A stretch of DNA of 42,671 nt, from positions 1 through 42,671 of the forward strand of contig NOWV01000347.1 of assembly GCA_003344405.1 (NCBI GenBank), read 5' to 3'. The notes under the pieces are model-generated. The model made no database searches, was not told the DNA's origin, and worked only from the letters and a program-made list of their open reading frames with translations. The first letter of the stretch is position 1. Each line of letters begins with the position of its first letter. The position numbers and the translations under genes were made by a program. This DNA is from Trichoplax sp. H2 (taxonomy: Eukaryota > Placozoa > Uniplacotomia > Trichoplacea). Shown here in pieces: positions 10,739 to 24,290 of this stretch.

Positions 10739-12991
10739 TTTAGGCTTTATTTGTCATAAAAGATCACCAATCTTAGAGATCTTATGGTTCAGTGGATACA
10801 CGATTTGAAATGTTGAAATATTAAATGAATTTCTTCAGAATTAGTGAGTATAAGATCTAGCTGATAGTAATTTAGAATAGGAATTGCCAAGAATGTTTAA
10901 CAAGGATTCTTTTCTTTTAACTATGTCAGCTTATCGTTAATAAAAAATTGCCACTTCTAATTGGTATAGGAACTATGCTTTAGGCGGTGATTATTGTTTA
11001 CGAAACGCAAAATATTCGCCTTCTGTCCCTAAATCATAAAATACTAACTACCTAGACAGGTGGTCCTAGACCCTTGATGTATACTTGTAGTTTGATTAAA
11101 TTAATCCTAATGTTCAACTTCATTAACCTATATTACTAGTATATTGGTGTATGGGATTGTTTAGTTCAATGTTAATTAGCATCAATCTAAAGGAAATCAT
11201 GCTGTTTTAGTGTAAACTGAATTTTTTTCACTCTTCATTGTAATCAAACTTCTGACTGTACAACTAACTCACCTTGAACACTTCGTCACTGTTTAATCGC
11301 ACAACTGAAGAGATGCTTAGTCATTGGCTCTCTTTTACTTCCAACGTAAGCAACGGATTATAAATACCTAGCACACAAATAAATAATTATATAATGAATA
11401 AAAAAAATGTTGACTTTTAATTGATTTTGCATTTTAATTAGTGCTTAATTTTAGTTGCCTTTATAATCATTCATAACTTTTTTTGTTCAATCTAAGATAA
11501 CAATAGGACCTACGTAGATTAAAACTACATTAACAAATATTTTAAAGAAATCCTTGGTGTAACTGTACTTTTATCAACCCTACAATAGGACTATAGTAAC
11601 TTCTTAAATATATTATGGACATAAAAGATTACAGCATTTAGTAATTAAAGCAATAAGTGGCCTACATGGTTTTATAACTTACCTATTGATTTCTTGCCGT
11701 AAATCTGAAGTTCTAGTTTACTTAAGTAAGGATTTAAATGTAAGCGCCACATCATGACTGATTTCTTCCCGGATAAGTTCAAGTATTCACAATACGTACA
11801 GTTTTGATAGAATTTTACTCCAGGCAATAAATGATACATCGATATCTCTGATATAATTACAAATCTCTTTGTCCAAGCGAGTAATTTCTGTTTTTAAGAA
11901 GGTATGATCTGAATTATGCTATGATTTGAAATTTAATGCTATACCAAATAAGCTTTTACATCGTTTTAATTACATCGATAAATAATTATATGAAATATAT
12001 AATTGGCAATGCAATTATCAGCGGCGCTTTATTGTCATTAGGGCCAAGTTGCATTCTAGTATTACAAATCTTAATTTTTCTAGAGTTTTGATTTAAACTC
12101 GTTTGGATTAGTATGAATACGAATATCGCTGAAGATGGCGTATCAACTAAATCATATTTAAGTCTATAGTATAATATGTACCATTTTAACTGCTAAGCAG
12201 ACATTCGGGAAAATAGAAAGTCTACATGTAGTTCAATTTAAAGATTTATTTGCCAATGAATTAGAAAGTGAGCACTAATTCCAATACCATTCGTTAGGCA
12301 TTCATCCATTCTCCTGATTTCCCTACACAAGTAATAATCTAATACTGCTATCGCTTTCACCCACCATTACAGTGATACACGTTTATGCCGATAACTCTGT
12401 GGTCGATACTACTTTAAATCGATTAATTGATGTGACGATATAAGCGTATAATGTCACCGTAAACAGAATTTGAACAGATTTTAATTTCTACAGAAACTTA
12501 CTAAGTATAGTAAACTAGCATAGAACCATTTGTTTACTAACATGCACCCATAAGTGACAAGACATTAGTTTCTTACTTAATCCTGTCATAAAACTTTACG
12601 GAAGAGATTGCATAATCACATTTCGTCATAAACTTTAAAGACACTGATAGTATACTATATAGCGTACATTAGGCAATCTCGGACATTGGCCGCGAACCAT
12701 ACAGTATATACAGTATGTTAATGTACTATACGTGAGTTATTTTTACTAGATATGCTAGCGAATATCTTGTAGTTCTATAAGCTTATTTCGTAAATTGAAT
12801 CTTATCAAATGTTCAGAACTAACTTACTTGCAGTCGGCTTATAAAATTTTAATTAATATGGGTTTACCCTGTACATATATGAGTATTCTTACACTTACAA
12901 TTGATTAAATGACTACAGATGTATTAACAATAAATAAATTATTGCAGATTATATGGATTGAGATGCAATGGTCATTCCGCTAATATGGTAA

Positions 12992-13336
12992 ATTATTGTT
13001 ACTAAATTCAAGTTAAGTGTTAATATTGGCAAATTTCTGCTAAACAAAATCTCATTTGCACGGCATGGCCTATCAGCTAAACTAGTGGCAAATAATATTT
13101 TGCTATTTTTTACTGATTTAGGACAAATTTTATACAAAGTTACGTTATACTGTAGTAGCTCTCTCGATATATTTACCATGTACTGTGATGATTACTTAGG
13201 ATGCAAGAAAATAGTGGTGGATGTTACGGTATATTATTTATTTATAAAACCTGCTTTAGATTACTTTTACACATGTGAAGGTATCTGCTATGCATTTGAG
13301 TCTGAAAACTGTGGTGAAACTATACTTGCAGACTAA
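12992..13336 (+). CDS. Possible orphan exon, Cys-containing (weak)
   Basis: An open frame of about 114 codons between stops. The first in-frame Met is far inside (near TMYCDD), so a real gene would need an upstream exon that I could not find. The translation has a balanced composition and a Cys-containing C-terminal half (YCDDYLGCKK, FYTCEGICYAFESENC), which is less random-looking than other open stretches here. A frame opposite it (12949-13179, minus) is also open. I recognise no family, and chance is a serious alternative. Confidence 0.15.
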   Translation: MIVTKFKLSVNIGKFLLNKISFARHGLSAKLVANNILLFFTDLGQILYKVTLYCSSSLDIFTMYCDDYLGCKKIVVDVTVYYLFIKPALDYFYTCEGICYAFESENCGETILAD

Positions 13337-13544
13337 AGTAATCATAACTAATACTTAATTATAGGTGGTATAAAATATTATCTAGCGCTAGCTTATAAAT
13401 AAATATTCAAAGTGCTTTCAAGACTCACACGCAGGCTACTAATATACTCGGTTACTGTATATAATGAGATACGTTAATCAATTTGTAAAGTTATGTACAG
13501 TACTCAAACATCTATTATTTCGATATCTTTACAGTGATGGTTGA

Positions 13545-13760
13545 TTGCTATAGAATTATAGTGATCAAGTACGGTAAAATGAAAACATAATTATATTTAT
13601 TGATAAGCTTGATTGGTTCTAAGGTATAGAAATGATACAATTTATGTACAATTACTTATGAAAATTTGTTAATGTATAGAATAATGTTGTAAAAATTTAG
13701 TATACGTGTATTACTATTACATTGACATTGAAAATATTTTGAAATTAGTTTTACGTGCTT
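13545..13760. repeat. Old duplicated segment, relative of 23715-23935
   Basis: From ATAGAATTAT through CGGTAAAA, ATTTATTG.TAAGCT and GGAAATG/AGAAATG to a stretch ending TTACATTGA.ATT, this region aligns by eye with 23715-23935 with many substitutions and small gaps. Both lie upstream of a member of the APAF-like gene family (start codons at 10738 and 22846), so this is probably a remnant of the ancient duplication that produced the paralogues. Confidence 0.5.
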
Positions 13761-14646
13761 TCATTAACATTATGCCGATGACTTTTCCTGCTTTCTAACT
13801 TTTGTTGTATTTTATAGTACTGTACATCAGGTAGAGAGATATCGATCCAACAGCTTAACTTATCAAAAATAGAAGAGTAATTTGTCTAAATAAAGCAAGC
13901 AGGATTTTGATCCCAGTTATAGAACACCTGCGAAAAATCTAATTCAGGCAGTCTAAATGTATAGGTGAGGTAAATAGCAAGCTAAGGAGCAAAGGGGTTT
14001 TGCTAGTAATGCTTAGCTGCAATGTTGTTAAGGAGTTGCAGGGAAAAAATTATTCCTTGAAATTATCTGTGCAGCTTCTATCCTGCTGAGAAGCTATCAT
14101 CGCCAGAAATCTGTTATTTATCGTAAAGTAATTGCCTTAACCCAGGCTAACCCAAGATTTTTAAAATATAAAAATTTACAGCACTTAGTTAGCGTCAACA
14201 TAAAGCGAATAGTGAATATCATCATATCCGAGGCTAATTTTCTAATCTTGTAATTTTATGATGGTAATAAATTAGCCCATCATTATTTGTTACAGTACAT
14301 TGATGCAGCTGAGTGCTATGTAGTTTAGAAATAGACATAAAACATCATGCTTAGTTTATTACGGTAGTTCAAAACCATATCCGTAAATTTAGGTATTTAT
14401 GTATCGAAATTGTCTTCCTTTCCCTACAAATATTAATAATTTACTGGCTGATAAATTCGTTAACAATATTAATCGGATAAAGTCATTAGAAGACCTTTTG
14501 AAGTGTTGCGTTGCGACGTATTTTGCTTGAGACTCTTTAGTTAATTCAATAAGCGTCAAGAGAATAGTTAAGATTTTATTTAAAAGTACAAATGACTTCG
14601 ATTTAGTAAAAAGAAAATTATAGATGTAATTATTCGTAATACTTGT

Positions 14647-14705
14647 ATTAGAGGAGATCTGTTACCTTTTGCCGTTATAGACAGAAAAGATCTAGCTCCT
14701 CTAAT
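14647..14705. repeat. Inverted repeat (hairpin) in spacer
   Basis: ATTAGAGGAGATCT (14647-14660) faces its complement AGATCTAGCTCCTCTAAT (14688-14705), which has a four-base insertion. The arms are about 14 bp with a 27-base loop. No open frame is attached. It could be a relic of a small inverted-repeat element, a structured RNA, or chance. Confidence 0.4.
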
Positions 14706-16179
14706 CTTTCATTAATAGCTAGTAGATACCTTTGAAAAATTATAAGAAACCGTGATTAATGAAGCAAATTAGCTAAAAATATTGACAAACATAGGCCGCT
14801 TTGTAATTTCTAGAGCTGTTTACCAAGTAAATTCTATTAGAAAAATTTCGAGCAAATCGCATTACTTGCAATTTAGTAAGGGCAAAAATCCTGAATATGT
14901 AAAGTAGCGCCGACATATACAACATTAATGTTAGTGTAATACTTTTGTGTTTTAATAACATATTTTCAACTACAGGTAAATTCTATCATCTTTTTGACGT
15001 AAATAGCAATTAAGGAATTGCTGGATGCTTTGCTATTTTTTAAATTTACTTTACATTACTGAATATCAAATGCTCTCAATTATTTCAACTATATTAACGT
15101 AGAGTACACCAAATTTTAAAATTTTGACGATACTATATTTTATTCCCGTTATGGTTACTATCGAGGCCAAGTAAGTACCGGAGCACGAGACTAAAGCAAC
15201 CATGTAGAATAGAGATCTACTATCTGAAGACGATCATAACGCTATGTCTTAGCAAAAATGAAGGTCTTTCTAGCTAAAGGTAACACTGAAATACAACAGT
15301 ACTATCATTATTTGCTGGTGTTATGTATAACTGACCACAGATCATACGCTAACCAGCAAAATCTTTGAAGCTCTAATAAATGCTCTAAATGTAGTAATAC
15401 TGTTTTGCAGTATCTGTCAACACGTCTCCCGTTTGCATGGAGATAAAATAGAGCAGTGATTAAAAGTTAGGTTGTTGAGGCTATATTGCATAAGTAAGTT
15501 ATGCTTTTATACCGAAATTTATGACGATACTGAATAATTTTATGATCTTTATATTCGTTCTCAATTCATGGATACAATAACAACTGTAAATTATTTACAC
15601 ACAGATAAAAAGTATCAGTTCTTAAAGTTCTTGAACAGTTGTTAAAGTTTGCAATTGTATTATATGAATATACTGTGTCTATTTGCGTAAAATTTTATAA
15701 TAATACTTAACAATTTTAATATCTATAAACTCGTTAGAAATATCTGGATGCGATAATCGTAAAATTATGTAGTTGTAGCTCGAATGCTTTCATCTCTTCT
15801 CGATACAACGTAAATTATTTAATGCAGCACGATAATTTCATAACCCTCCCCAGTTCTACAAATCTTCTTTATATCATTTTAATTATGCACGTGTATTAAT
15901 AAATTATAGTAACATTACCAGCAATAAATCAACTTTTACTGAGAATCATAATAGACGTAACTGCACATGTTCATACTCTTATGCTGATCCTATTCTGGCG
16001 TGAAGAATTTATAATCATAAATAAAGCAAATTTACTGTTATTTTAGGAGCATACACATAGAGATAGAGATGCATCATAAATCATTAGTTCAATCAAAATT
16101 CTTGGTAGCGAGGCGGAAAGGTTACTTGATCGAATATAGATTAAATTAGGCAATAGCAGTAAACAATAAGTCCTTCGTC

Positions 16180-16186
16180 TATAAAA
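16180..16186 (+). promoter_or_regulatory. Candidate TATA box kept in three copies (copy 1)
   Basis: TATAAAA inside a block (about 16165-16225) that is well kept at 31577-31583 and 34571-34577. It is followed by a short unstable-looking frame that is open in copy 2 (34766-34960) but stopped after 13 codons here (ATG 16375). It may be a promoter for a lost gene. Confidence 0.3.
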
Positions 16187-19100
16187 TGATGCTTGTTTCC
16201 TACTCCAGTGACTACAAACATTCTAAACAAGCAAACTCAACTAAAGACATGTTCATGCTATGCAATGATCAATGAAATCATCGATGCACAGCTATTTTTA
16301 ATTACGACTCTAATATGCTTATTCCGCTTTCCATGTACATTTAGCATTACAACGTAGTAGAACCATCTTTTATAATGGATATATTTGTAAATAAAGAATA
16401 TCTCAAAAATAGATGAAGCTTTCTAACTCTTAAGCTTCGAAAGTATTCAGTTTGCCTCGTAGCTATCATGGAAATAATGATATTCTTGTTTCATACTAGT
16501 AATCTGTATTACCGAAAAAATATCCGCTTAGGAAAGTCTTTTATCAGTTATTAAGAGTTGCTATTGCTAGTGAAGTACTATACAGAACATTACATGTGAT
16601 GCGATTGGTAATTGACAATTTGATAATTTTAAGATCTGTATATTTAACAACCGAGATATTTATAACGATTTTGCAATTCTTCCTTACCTACATTTGAGTA
16701 AGTTTTTCTTGATCAGTATTTCATAATAAGAATATTATTTAGAGATATAGGTTATCTGTAGATTAAGCTGCTTGTAAGAAGATTATTCGTGATACAAGAT
16801 TAATCCACCAGTGCCACGAGGGAATAAATATACCAATAGTTAAGCTCATCACAGTACAATAAACGTTAATGTTTAAGATGCCTTTTAATAGTAGGCTCAC
16901 TGTATATTCAAGGTTGTTGCCTTTATATGGTATTTATTGCTGATAATTTGCTATTAAAATAAAATAAATTAATCTTGAATTGAATTGAAAGGACTTTTTG
17001 ACAGTTATTCAAGAAATGTGAATATTCTTCTACTGCATATATTCCAAATTTTACCAATTGATTCCGAAAAAGCATTTTGCAGTACAGGCAATGCTTTTGG
17101 TTTCATTTGAATATATTAACGTTAATGAAGTCTGAGTTAGTCGTGAGATTTCATAGATTACTAAATAGTGGTCTTATTTTAATACTTTAATAAATAATGA
17201 CCATGTTTTAATTTCAACGTATGGGTATCTCGAACAGTAACGAGTATATTATTAAAATAGACGATTTTTCAATTAAATCTAATTAGGGAGTTTTCTTTAA
17301 ATTAATAATAAATGAATAATGGACTGATATTATAATAGCTTTTCGATTCCATATAAAGTATAAATTGAAATAATTATATTTGGACTTTAAGTGACATAAA
17401 TTAATTTTGGCGGAAATGATAGAAATCCACCCTTTCTAATACCAGCATTTACCATACAATATAAACTAAATGAAAAATACAACGAATGAGTTATGAGCAC
17501 GATATTAGCATGCTATTTTGCTGACAGTAAATCAATAGTGTTTCCTAAGCTAGCAAGTTAGATGCAATAAAAGCATCTTACTATTGTATTTTATCTAATC
17601 TAAATTAATCTTATCCATGCCGGGTCTGTATAGTTTAATGGCTTTATTGTAAATTTTTCGGAATAGCAAAAATGGCATAACTATTGACGTACATTAACAA
17701 GCCAGATATTAAGTATAAATTAAAGAAAAGAAAAAGAAAGATAAATAGTACACTATTTGGTTAATGATAGAAAATAAGTAATATTTCACTCTTATTCTAG
17801 CTGTTTGGATATACTTAAACCACCTTGCTATATTCTCTAGTTCCGAATTAACTCCACCCAAAAAGTTTGAATAGATTTTAAGTCTATTACAGTAAGGCTT
17901 TAAAATAACTAGGGCCGTATACGTATAACGACTGGCAAGAATCTTATGTCAATGCCTCCTCAAACTATTACAGTGGCTCTTTAATACATAATAAAAGTTT
18001 AATTATCAATACAACTAAGTTGGCTCCATTTACAGAATAGATTACCCAACGTAAGAACATCCACTATTAATAAATCGATCATACGTCTAATGTCGCAAAC
18101 AAAGTTATCAGAAAGGGTGCACATCACATTTGGATTCAAGAAAATTAAAATGCGTTGTTTTTACTTTTTATCTAGATTCAGTACGTTTTAATAGACAGTA
18201 GCCATCAGGTAGATCTTCATCATTAGGACTATACTTTGCTAGGAATTCAGATTGCTATAGATTCCATTGAATATCGAATATTTTAAAGTAATGAATTGGT
18301 AGATTTATTTGTAATTGTAATATTTTAGCATCATAAATATACAAATGGAAAAGATCGTTATTATATATGAGGAAAAAGCTTGTTTGACCATAAGTTATCA
18401 TCATTGAAGCAGAGGGCCTTAAAATCCAATTTTACGATATTTGTCTTTATATTTTCCAATAATATCCGGCCAAAATGGTTTTGTATTTATATAAAAAATT
18501 ATTTTACCATTCTAAATTACTAGTACTACAGCATGAAATAATTCAATTAAAAGGATTATATCAAGTTCTTATCACATCTGTTACAGCCCAATGATCTCCA
18601 TTTTTTATAGAATGATCATATCCCAAAGAGATTTATACGAATACATCATTACGACTTACTAAGACACAGTAAATAATATTTGCTTCTTTCTGTTCCCAAA
18701 CTTTAGCTAACGCGTCTTTTTCTATTCCTTTATGCAGCAGTGAGTATTTATACTCGATATCATAAATTCTCTAATAAGAATTTATAATTGCTTTGTAGAC
18801 TACTCCGTCCTTATATGATAGGGTAACTATCGGCTGTATCTGACTTTAGCTATTACTAAATTTGCAACACTAAAATAGGTTGATCATATAAATATTTTGT
18901 TCTTTAAATTCAAATTTTGATTTTTCAATATCGATTCGGACTAAACTAAAACAAGCGTTGACTGAAAGGAATAGATAGTTCAGAGTAAGGCTAATGCAAT
19001 GAGAATTTGTAAGTGGTAGAGAATGAATTGAGTTTTAATTCAGTGAAATAAGTTTTAAAATAACTTGGATTACCACAACATGTTCTTCGTCGTTGTGTCC

Positions 19101-19988
19101 GTAAAATTCGTGCCAAATATTACAAAAGTAATCATCTGTGAATATCGAAACTAAGTGATAATCATTATACAGTAATCTGATTTAACAACCATTTTCTCTT
19201 GAGTTGCAAGACATATAATTAAAATCAATGTTCTTGCCGAAATCGTGTTATCCTAAAGAAATAATTAAAATCATGGCGAAAATAAAATTTACCATGGGCT
19301 TAATTCCATTTTAACTACAAAATCAGTTGGAGAATAAGATGATAGAATTAAATGTGCATATTATTAACATTTTCATGAAATGTTATTATGATAAGAAATT
19401 TATATTAACCAAAGCTATGGTATATCCAAGCTTTTAGAATGAAAATCAATTTACGGGTCCATCTTTGTGTATCTTGATAGTTTAATCCGTATACATGTAA
19501 ACGGTTTACAAATTTTTCTACAAAAGTTATAATTCGGCAACTCTCTATATTGTATCCATTTTCTACTCTTAGAGCATCGACCATCTGTTACTAATTAATA
19601 TAAAAACGATCAGTAAATTTAATATTTGACGAATTGAGCAAGTTGCAGAAGAAATTTCTTATTATCGCTAGCGCCATAAATTATAATGATGTTTTGACAA
19701 ACGTATTGTATGTGGATTAAACTAGTTTCCTTCACTAATGACATGTGAATCGGTTACATACCAGCACTCAATTAATTGGGAATATATTAATAAAGAAGTT
19801 TAATGGTCAACTTGTACTCTTATTGTAGTTATTGGTAACTTTTAGGCTTTTTTATGTTCTAATAGTTATAATATGCTTAAATTGCAGATCGAAGATGATC
19901 GCTTTATCCTTGAACTTTAGTATTTACAGATATTGCGATAGGTAGTTAATCTGTATATACAAATCTTGTGGCAAATCTTTGGCATATA

Positions 19989-19992
19989 CTCT
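19989..19992. other. Empty target site of the copy-2 insertion
   Basis: Copy 1 reads catata-CTCT-catacag without interruption. In copy 2 the same CTCT occurs on both sides of a 1407-base insertion (38378-39784). This makes copy 1 the pre-insertion allele at this point and defines the element's ends. Confidence 0.8.
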
Positions 19993-22069
19993 CATACAGA
20001 TCCTTAAATGACCACTACATTATTTTCTTTGCTAATGAAAGTTAATCTTTATATGTACTCTCCTAAGCAATTATATTCAAGCTTGATACTTTTCTATTTC
20101 TTGTATATCATAGCGAATCTTCCTATTAAAACAATTCTGCGCTTGTATGTTTATAAGTAGTTGCTATATTGTAATCAATAGGGGTACAATTTAAGTAACG
20201 AACCTGTTGACTACCTTTTATTAACTTATTAGAATCTTATTTCTCAGTTTTTCTTATTTATTTCTGTAATAATGATATTTGACTCCTTATCACCGGCATG
20301 CACGGCAATGACCGATTGCAATTCATTGCATAAGAAGCATTGCTAATAATCTCGTTCTATGAAGTACTAAAAAATTCTTGAAAAGGTCTCGGATTCACAG
20401 CTATGTATCTGTTCATATTCAATGCTGGTATAATATTAATTACTGATAAATCAGACGAGGACGATCAATGACTTTATACTGAATAATAATTTTACCTCAA
20501 ATAAGTAAATATCGTTAATATTCTTAGTCAACCTGGCTGCAAGGAGAATATCGTTAACACAAGCCAAATATATACTTAGTATCTCAGTAGTGCTCCATGG
20601 TCGATTGGTTAGTGAAAATTTATTTTTATATTTATGTATTTTAGCATTCTGTACTTCTACAAAATCTTGGATATCATGCTTCTGGATATTAAGTCCTTGG
20701 TTCGCTAAAATAAGTTATAAAGGGGAAGACTTTAACACTGCTATCAGTCCAATTGCAATCTATCCAAGTAGCTTACCTTATAAACTGTAATCATGACTAG
20801 TCTATGGCTATCACCTACTGTTCCTTGGCTACTAAGAATTCTTTACATCTATTCAATCGTATAGTAAAATTTGATATAGACTAAGAAACTGTAAAACTAA
20901 TAATACCCATCCCTTCAGTATCGATGGATATTCAGTCAATGATTGGTACGGTATGTAGTTAGTAATGTAAATCAGATTTTTGCAAAAGTATCCGTCATCC
21001 TCAAATTGATAAACAGCGACGGTAATTGAAATACGTTTTATAAGTGAGGTCGTGATTTAGCTCTTTCTGATACTTTCACTAGAGAACTGAGTGCTTTTAG
21101 TAGGTAATTGTAAACAATATTTATTCAAATAAATCTTTTAAAATGTATAGAAAACTATTTACTTCCCGATTAATAGCACTTACTTATACTTTCTATAAAT
21201 TATGCTGCGATGTTAGAATTTTAAGAACAGCGTAAATCGGGTTTATAATTTGTGATTGAGGGGTCAATGAGTAGCGGTAGCGAGCTTCGTTACCATTTTA
21301 AGAATTATTACGCCAAGATTGTAGTAGAAAATGGATATTTTATTGCCAATTATAAGTTGCGTACTGTGTGGTAGTTACTGCAGAGTAGTGTGTAAGCTAT
21401 CGAGAAATACCGTGCTATCTTGGCTGCTAAAGTAGCTAAGTATCTGAGGATGTAGCTATTAGTTTTATCGCCTTAGCGAGAACACATACTGTACACAGAA
21501 CAAGATTGCAGAGTTAGATATAACATATACCATGACAGTCTCTACAATAGCAAAGGACTACAAGAATGTAGCAAAGACTTGAGCTGCCTCGAGTATTTAA
21601 ACATGACAGTTACATTTGTGCATATGGGGAAAGGTTGATAAAGTTATCTACATTGCGAACAACTTAGAATGGCTATGAGGATATGCTATAAGTACAATAA
21701 AATCTTAACCCTATACTAAATCGTTTCTTCTAATTCCTTTCTGTCGGTCACTCTCTTAGCTGCCGTAAACAATTTTAATTTCATCGTAGGCCTAATCTAG
21801 TCTTTTAATTTATTAGATAATTTTAGGAGAATCTTTCGGTCTATCTTGAACGGAATCCGTTCTGTTATCGTAGAGACTTGACTCCAATATTTGAAGGGAA
21901 TAGCAGCGCAAGGATTAGAAATCTTTTATCTCATATAATCGACTTTGGCTTGCATAATTTTTATAATTTTTTAGGATATCGAAATCTAATGTGTTCAATT
22001 CTTACTCTTATGAATTTAATTTAAAATTATTGGATGCTTTGCAGCCATAACAAGGATCAGCTAGCAATG

Positions 22070-22846
22070 ATGAATTCCGATAGCCCCAGATTCTTTCCTA
22101 AGCTGTAGAAGTTTCTTTTCGATTGAATACTTTACCTTCACCTATTAAGCTGTTATTGGTGATAGGCAAATGACGTAACAATGTAGCACAACTAATTTCG
22201 GGTTTTGTTTCGCGATATTCGATCAGTATAGATTAGAAGACTTCTTTGATGCCCCTTCGAATACCCTATCGATAAGTCTTCGATACCGATAAGGGAAGTT
22301 CCTTTGCCTTTACAGATTTGAATTTTTGATATGTAATTCAGAACTCTATTAATAACGGTATTGACCAAATTTTACAAATTACTCACTGAATTGGTCTGTC
22401 CAAGCTTAATAATCTGGCATTCCAACATTCTGTACGCATCGTATACGATTAAAGACATTATTGAAAGAATTACGTCATGACATGGTAGTAAAGTATTAGT
22501 AATTTCGATGCTTTGTCCGTTGCAGATTTGCTTTTGACCTTGTAGGCGGCAGTAGATAACAGGCTTATCGAATATCCACCGATGATGCAATTTCTGGTTC
22601 AACGAAAGAGACAGTCGGTTTGAGAAAGTCAGAAATAGTCATCTGAAAATGCTGTACAGACTATTCTGCAGCTACGTCTTCATCATCTTTGGAAATTACA
22701 GTATACGCGTGTAATGTCTATTTTTCAATAAATCTTCTCACACGCATAGTCATATAGTCTTTAAGAGTTTGCCTATGGATATTACTAAAATTTTCGAAAG
22801 CTGGAACTGATTTTGAGTCATGGCCATAATCTTGTTGTTCTGACAT
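22070..22846 (-). pseudogene. Relic of the novel N-terminal domain (copy 1)
   Basis: Starts at an ATG, MSEQQDYGHDSKSVPAFENF. Its matches to exon 1 of the intact gene include HFQMTISDFLKPTVSFVEPE (against QYQNFISDFAKPMTSLLGSE) and LLPCHDVILSIMSLIVYDAY with RMLECQII (against ILPPDDNLSMLFVALLACDI with RMFEHQIL). Lower down a WGYR-S-L element remains near 22075-22100. A TAG at 22718-22720 is shared with copy 2, while the TAG at 22661-22663 is private to this copy. A short deletion near 22275 relative to copy 2 breaks the frame again. Confidence 0.8.
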
Positions 22847-23714
22847 AATTACTGTTTCTCTAAATATTTTCCTACAAAAACAGTATCTTGCGTTACAGGA
22901 GGTATTATAACAAGAGTGGTAGGATTGCTCTCAGATTTCACTAAGAAGAATGCACGCTATTAGAAATTGATGCGGAAGAAAATTGGCTAGTGAAAGACTA
23001 CAGTATTTCTGAAATCTATAGTACATATTCTTTATAACGTAAGAAAAGGTATTATTACAAGAATGGTCACTATAAGTTGTTTAGGTGTTCTTTATTGCAG
23101 TAAATTTTTTCACCATAAGCAGTTTAGGTGCTCACCATTACAGTGTATTTTTAAACTTAAAAATCTTATTTACGAAGTTCAGACTTTGATTTGGCCTGCT
23201 GTGACACCAAAAGAATCAACTTGCTGTGCATGGAAGGCACCTGATGGGTAATAAGAAAAATAATTACAAGATTCGCGATCGGCTGCTATGCTACATAAGA
23301 CGACGTCAATACTAAGCATAATAAGCTTAATAAATTCTATTTTTTCTTTCATTTAGATCTGTCAGTATAATTGTACTTATACGCTTGTTTGTTTCTTTAC
23401 ACAGCAACGATTGATTTTTTCTGATCACAGGTTTACTCATTAATATTAGTATTTCATCGATCTCAGATATGAAAATGCCGTAAATTGTATTTTTGTTACA
23501 ATAGTCATATTGTAGATCTTATGATAAAGAATTTATTGAACATCTTAGTCTACTGATAGAAAATTTCTCTAGAGCGAACATCTCGTTGAGAAACTAAAGC
23601 TTTTTGGGGGAATGATAATACCTTACGGAAGTATGAAACCCAACATAGTCCATAGAAGTAGAAAATGGTACAGAACATCCAGCAATGATTGAGGCTTCAG
23701 ACATAATTATGGAC

Positions 23715-23935
23715 TGTAATAGAATTATGAGTGATTGAGTGCGGTAAAAAAAACGGAATTACATTTATTGTTAAGCTCTTATGTCTAAACTATGGAAATG
23801 TTACTTTTTGTAAGCAATAAATTATGGAATTTTGCTCATATGCCAAACAGTGCCCTTATGATTGTAAATTTACTATATTGTTATTACATTGATATTTAAT
23901 TATTTGAATTCAGTTTTAGAAATTTAATGAATTTC
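23715..23935. repeat. Old duplicated segment, relative of 13545-13760
   Basis: Aligns with 13545-13760 with frequent substitutions and small gaps, far more diverged than the 15790/34460 duplication. It lies about 870 bases upstream of the copy-1 pseudogene start, and its partner about 2.8 kb upstream of the intact gene start. Confidence 0.5.
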
Positions 23936-24290
23936 TAATATATATTTTTGAAAAGCTGCCTGTCTGACTGTAAATCTTACTCATTCTATCTCGTTATCAA
24001 CTAGCTGCCTAGTGTGCGTTTACACTAGACTATTAAACTACCGTAGTAAGAGTTAATGAAGAAAGTAGATGCAATTTACTAGGGACTTCATTAGAGTTTA
24101 CTTACGTAAAGACTTCTAAATAAAATGTTACCGTACTTACAAACACATGATTATAAGTAAATAAGCAACAAACAACAACAAGTGGTAGTTTACACTGCAA
24201 TCTAAAGATTTCGTACTGCAGCAGACATTACATCTGATTCGCACGTGATTATTATACTTTGACAGTAAAGTATTTTACTTGTTGTAACCC

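Larger units (their letters stand above)
10739..15789. other. Gene-poor spacer between the APAF-like gene and the first duplication copy
   Basis: Five kilobases of AT-rich DNA with no open frame I would call a gene with confidence. It should hold the promoter of the APAF-like gene, which is transcribed leftward from about 10740; no clear TATA box was seen there. It contains a weak open stretch (12992-13336), a hairpin (14647-14705), and a segment (about 13545-13760) with an old, diverged relative at about 23715-23935. Confidence 0.6.
18161..22846 (-). pseudogene. Broken paralogue of the APAF-like gene (copy 1)
   Basis: Same order as the intact gene, on the minus strand. An N-terminal-domain relic starts at ATG 22846. 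A helical-arm relic follows at about 21030-20870 (YQFEDDGYFCKNLIYITNYI against KFEDDGYIYQNIISHAILAN). An exon-7 relic lies at about 20610-20480 (NRPWSTTEILSIYLACVNDI). WD40 exons include about 19590-19430 (ALRVENGYNIESCRIITF), 19135-19030 (DDYFCNIWHEFYGH), 18765-18650 (YDIEYKYSLLHKGIEKDAL, KVWEQKEANIIYCVL) and 18395-18161 (LYIYDAKILQLQINLPI). No P-loop, Walker B or GLPLA was found: the NB-ARC part is missing. Lesions include stops at 22718-22720 and 22661-22663 and a stop plus frameshift in the last exon. Some exons remain open, so residual transcripts are possible. Confidence 0.75.
15790..22963. repeat. Segmental duplication, copy 1
   Basis: Collinear with 34460-42671 (copy 2). A weaker match to the left part (about 15790-16340) also lies at 31199-31728. 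By eye roughly nine bases in ten agree, with higher agreement from about 21230 to 22300. Small indels are scattered through it. Copy 1 lacks the 1.4-kb insertion found at 38378-39784 and keeps about 106 bp (22359-22464) that copy 2 has lost. Copy 2 runs to the window edge while still matching, so 22963 is a minimum for the right end. Confidence 0.9.
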
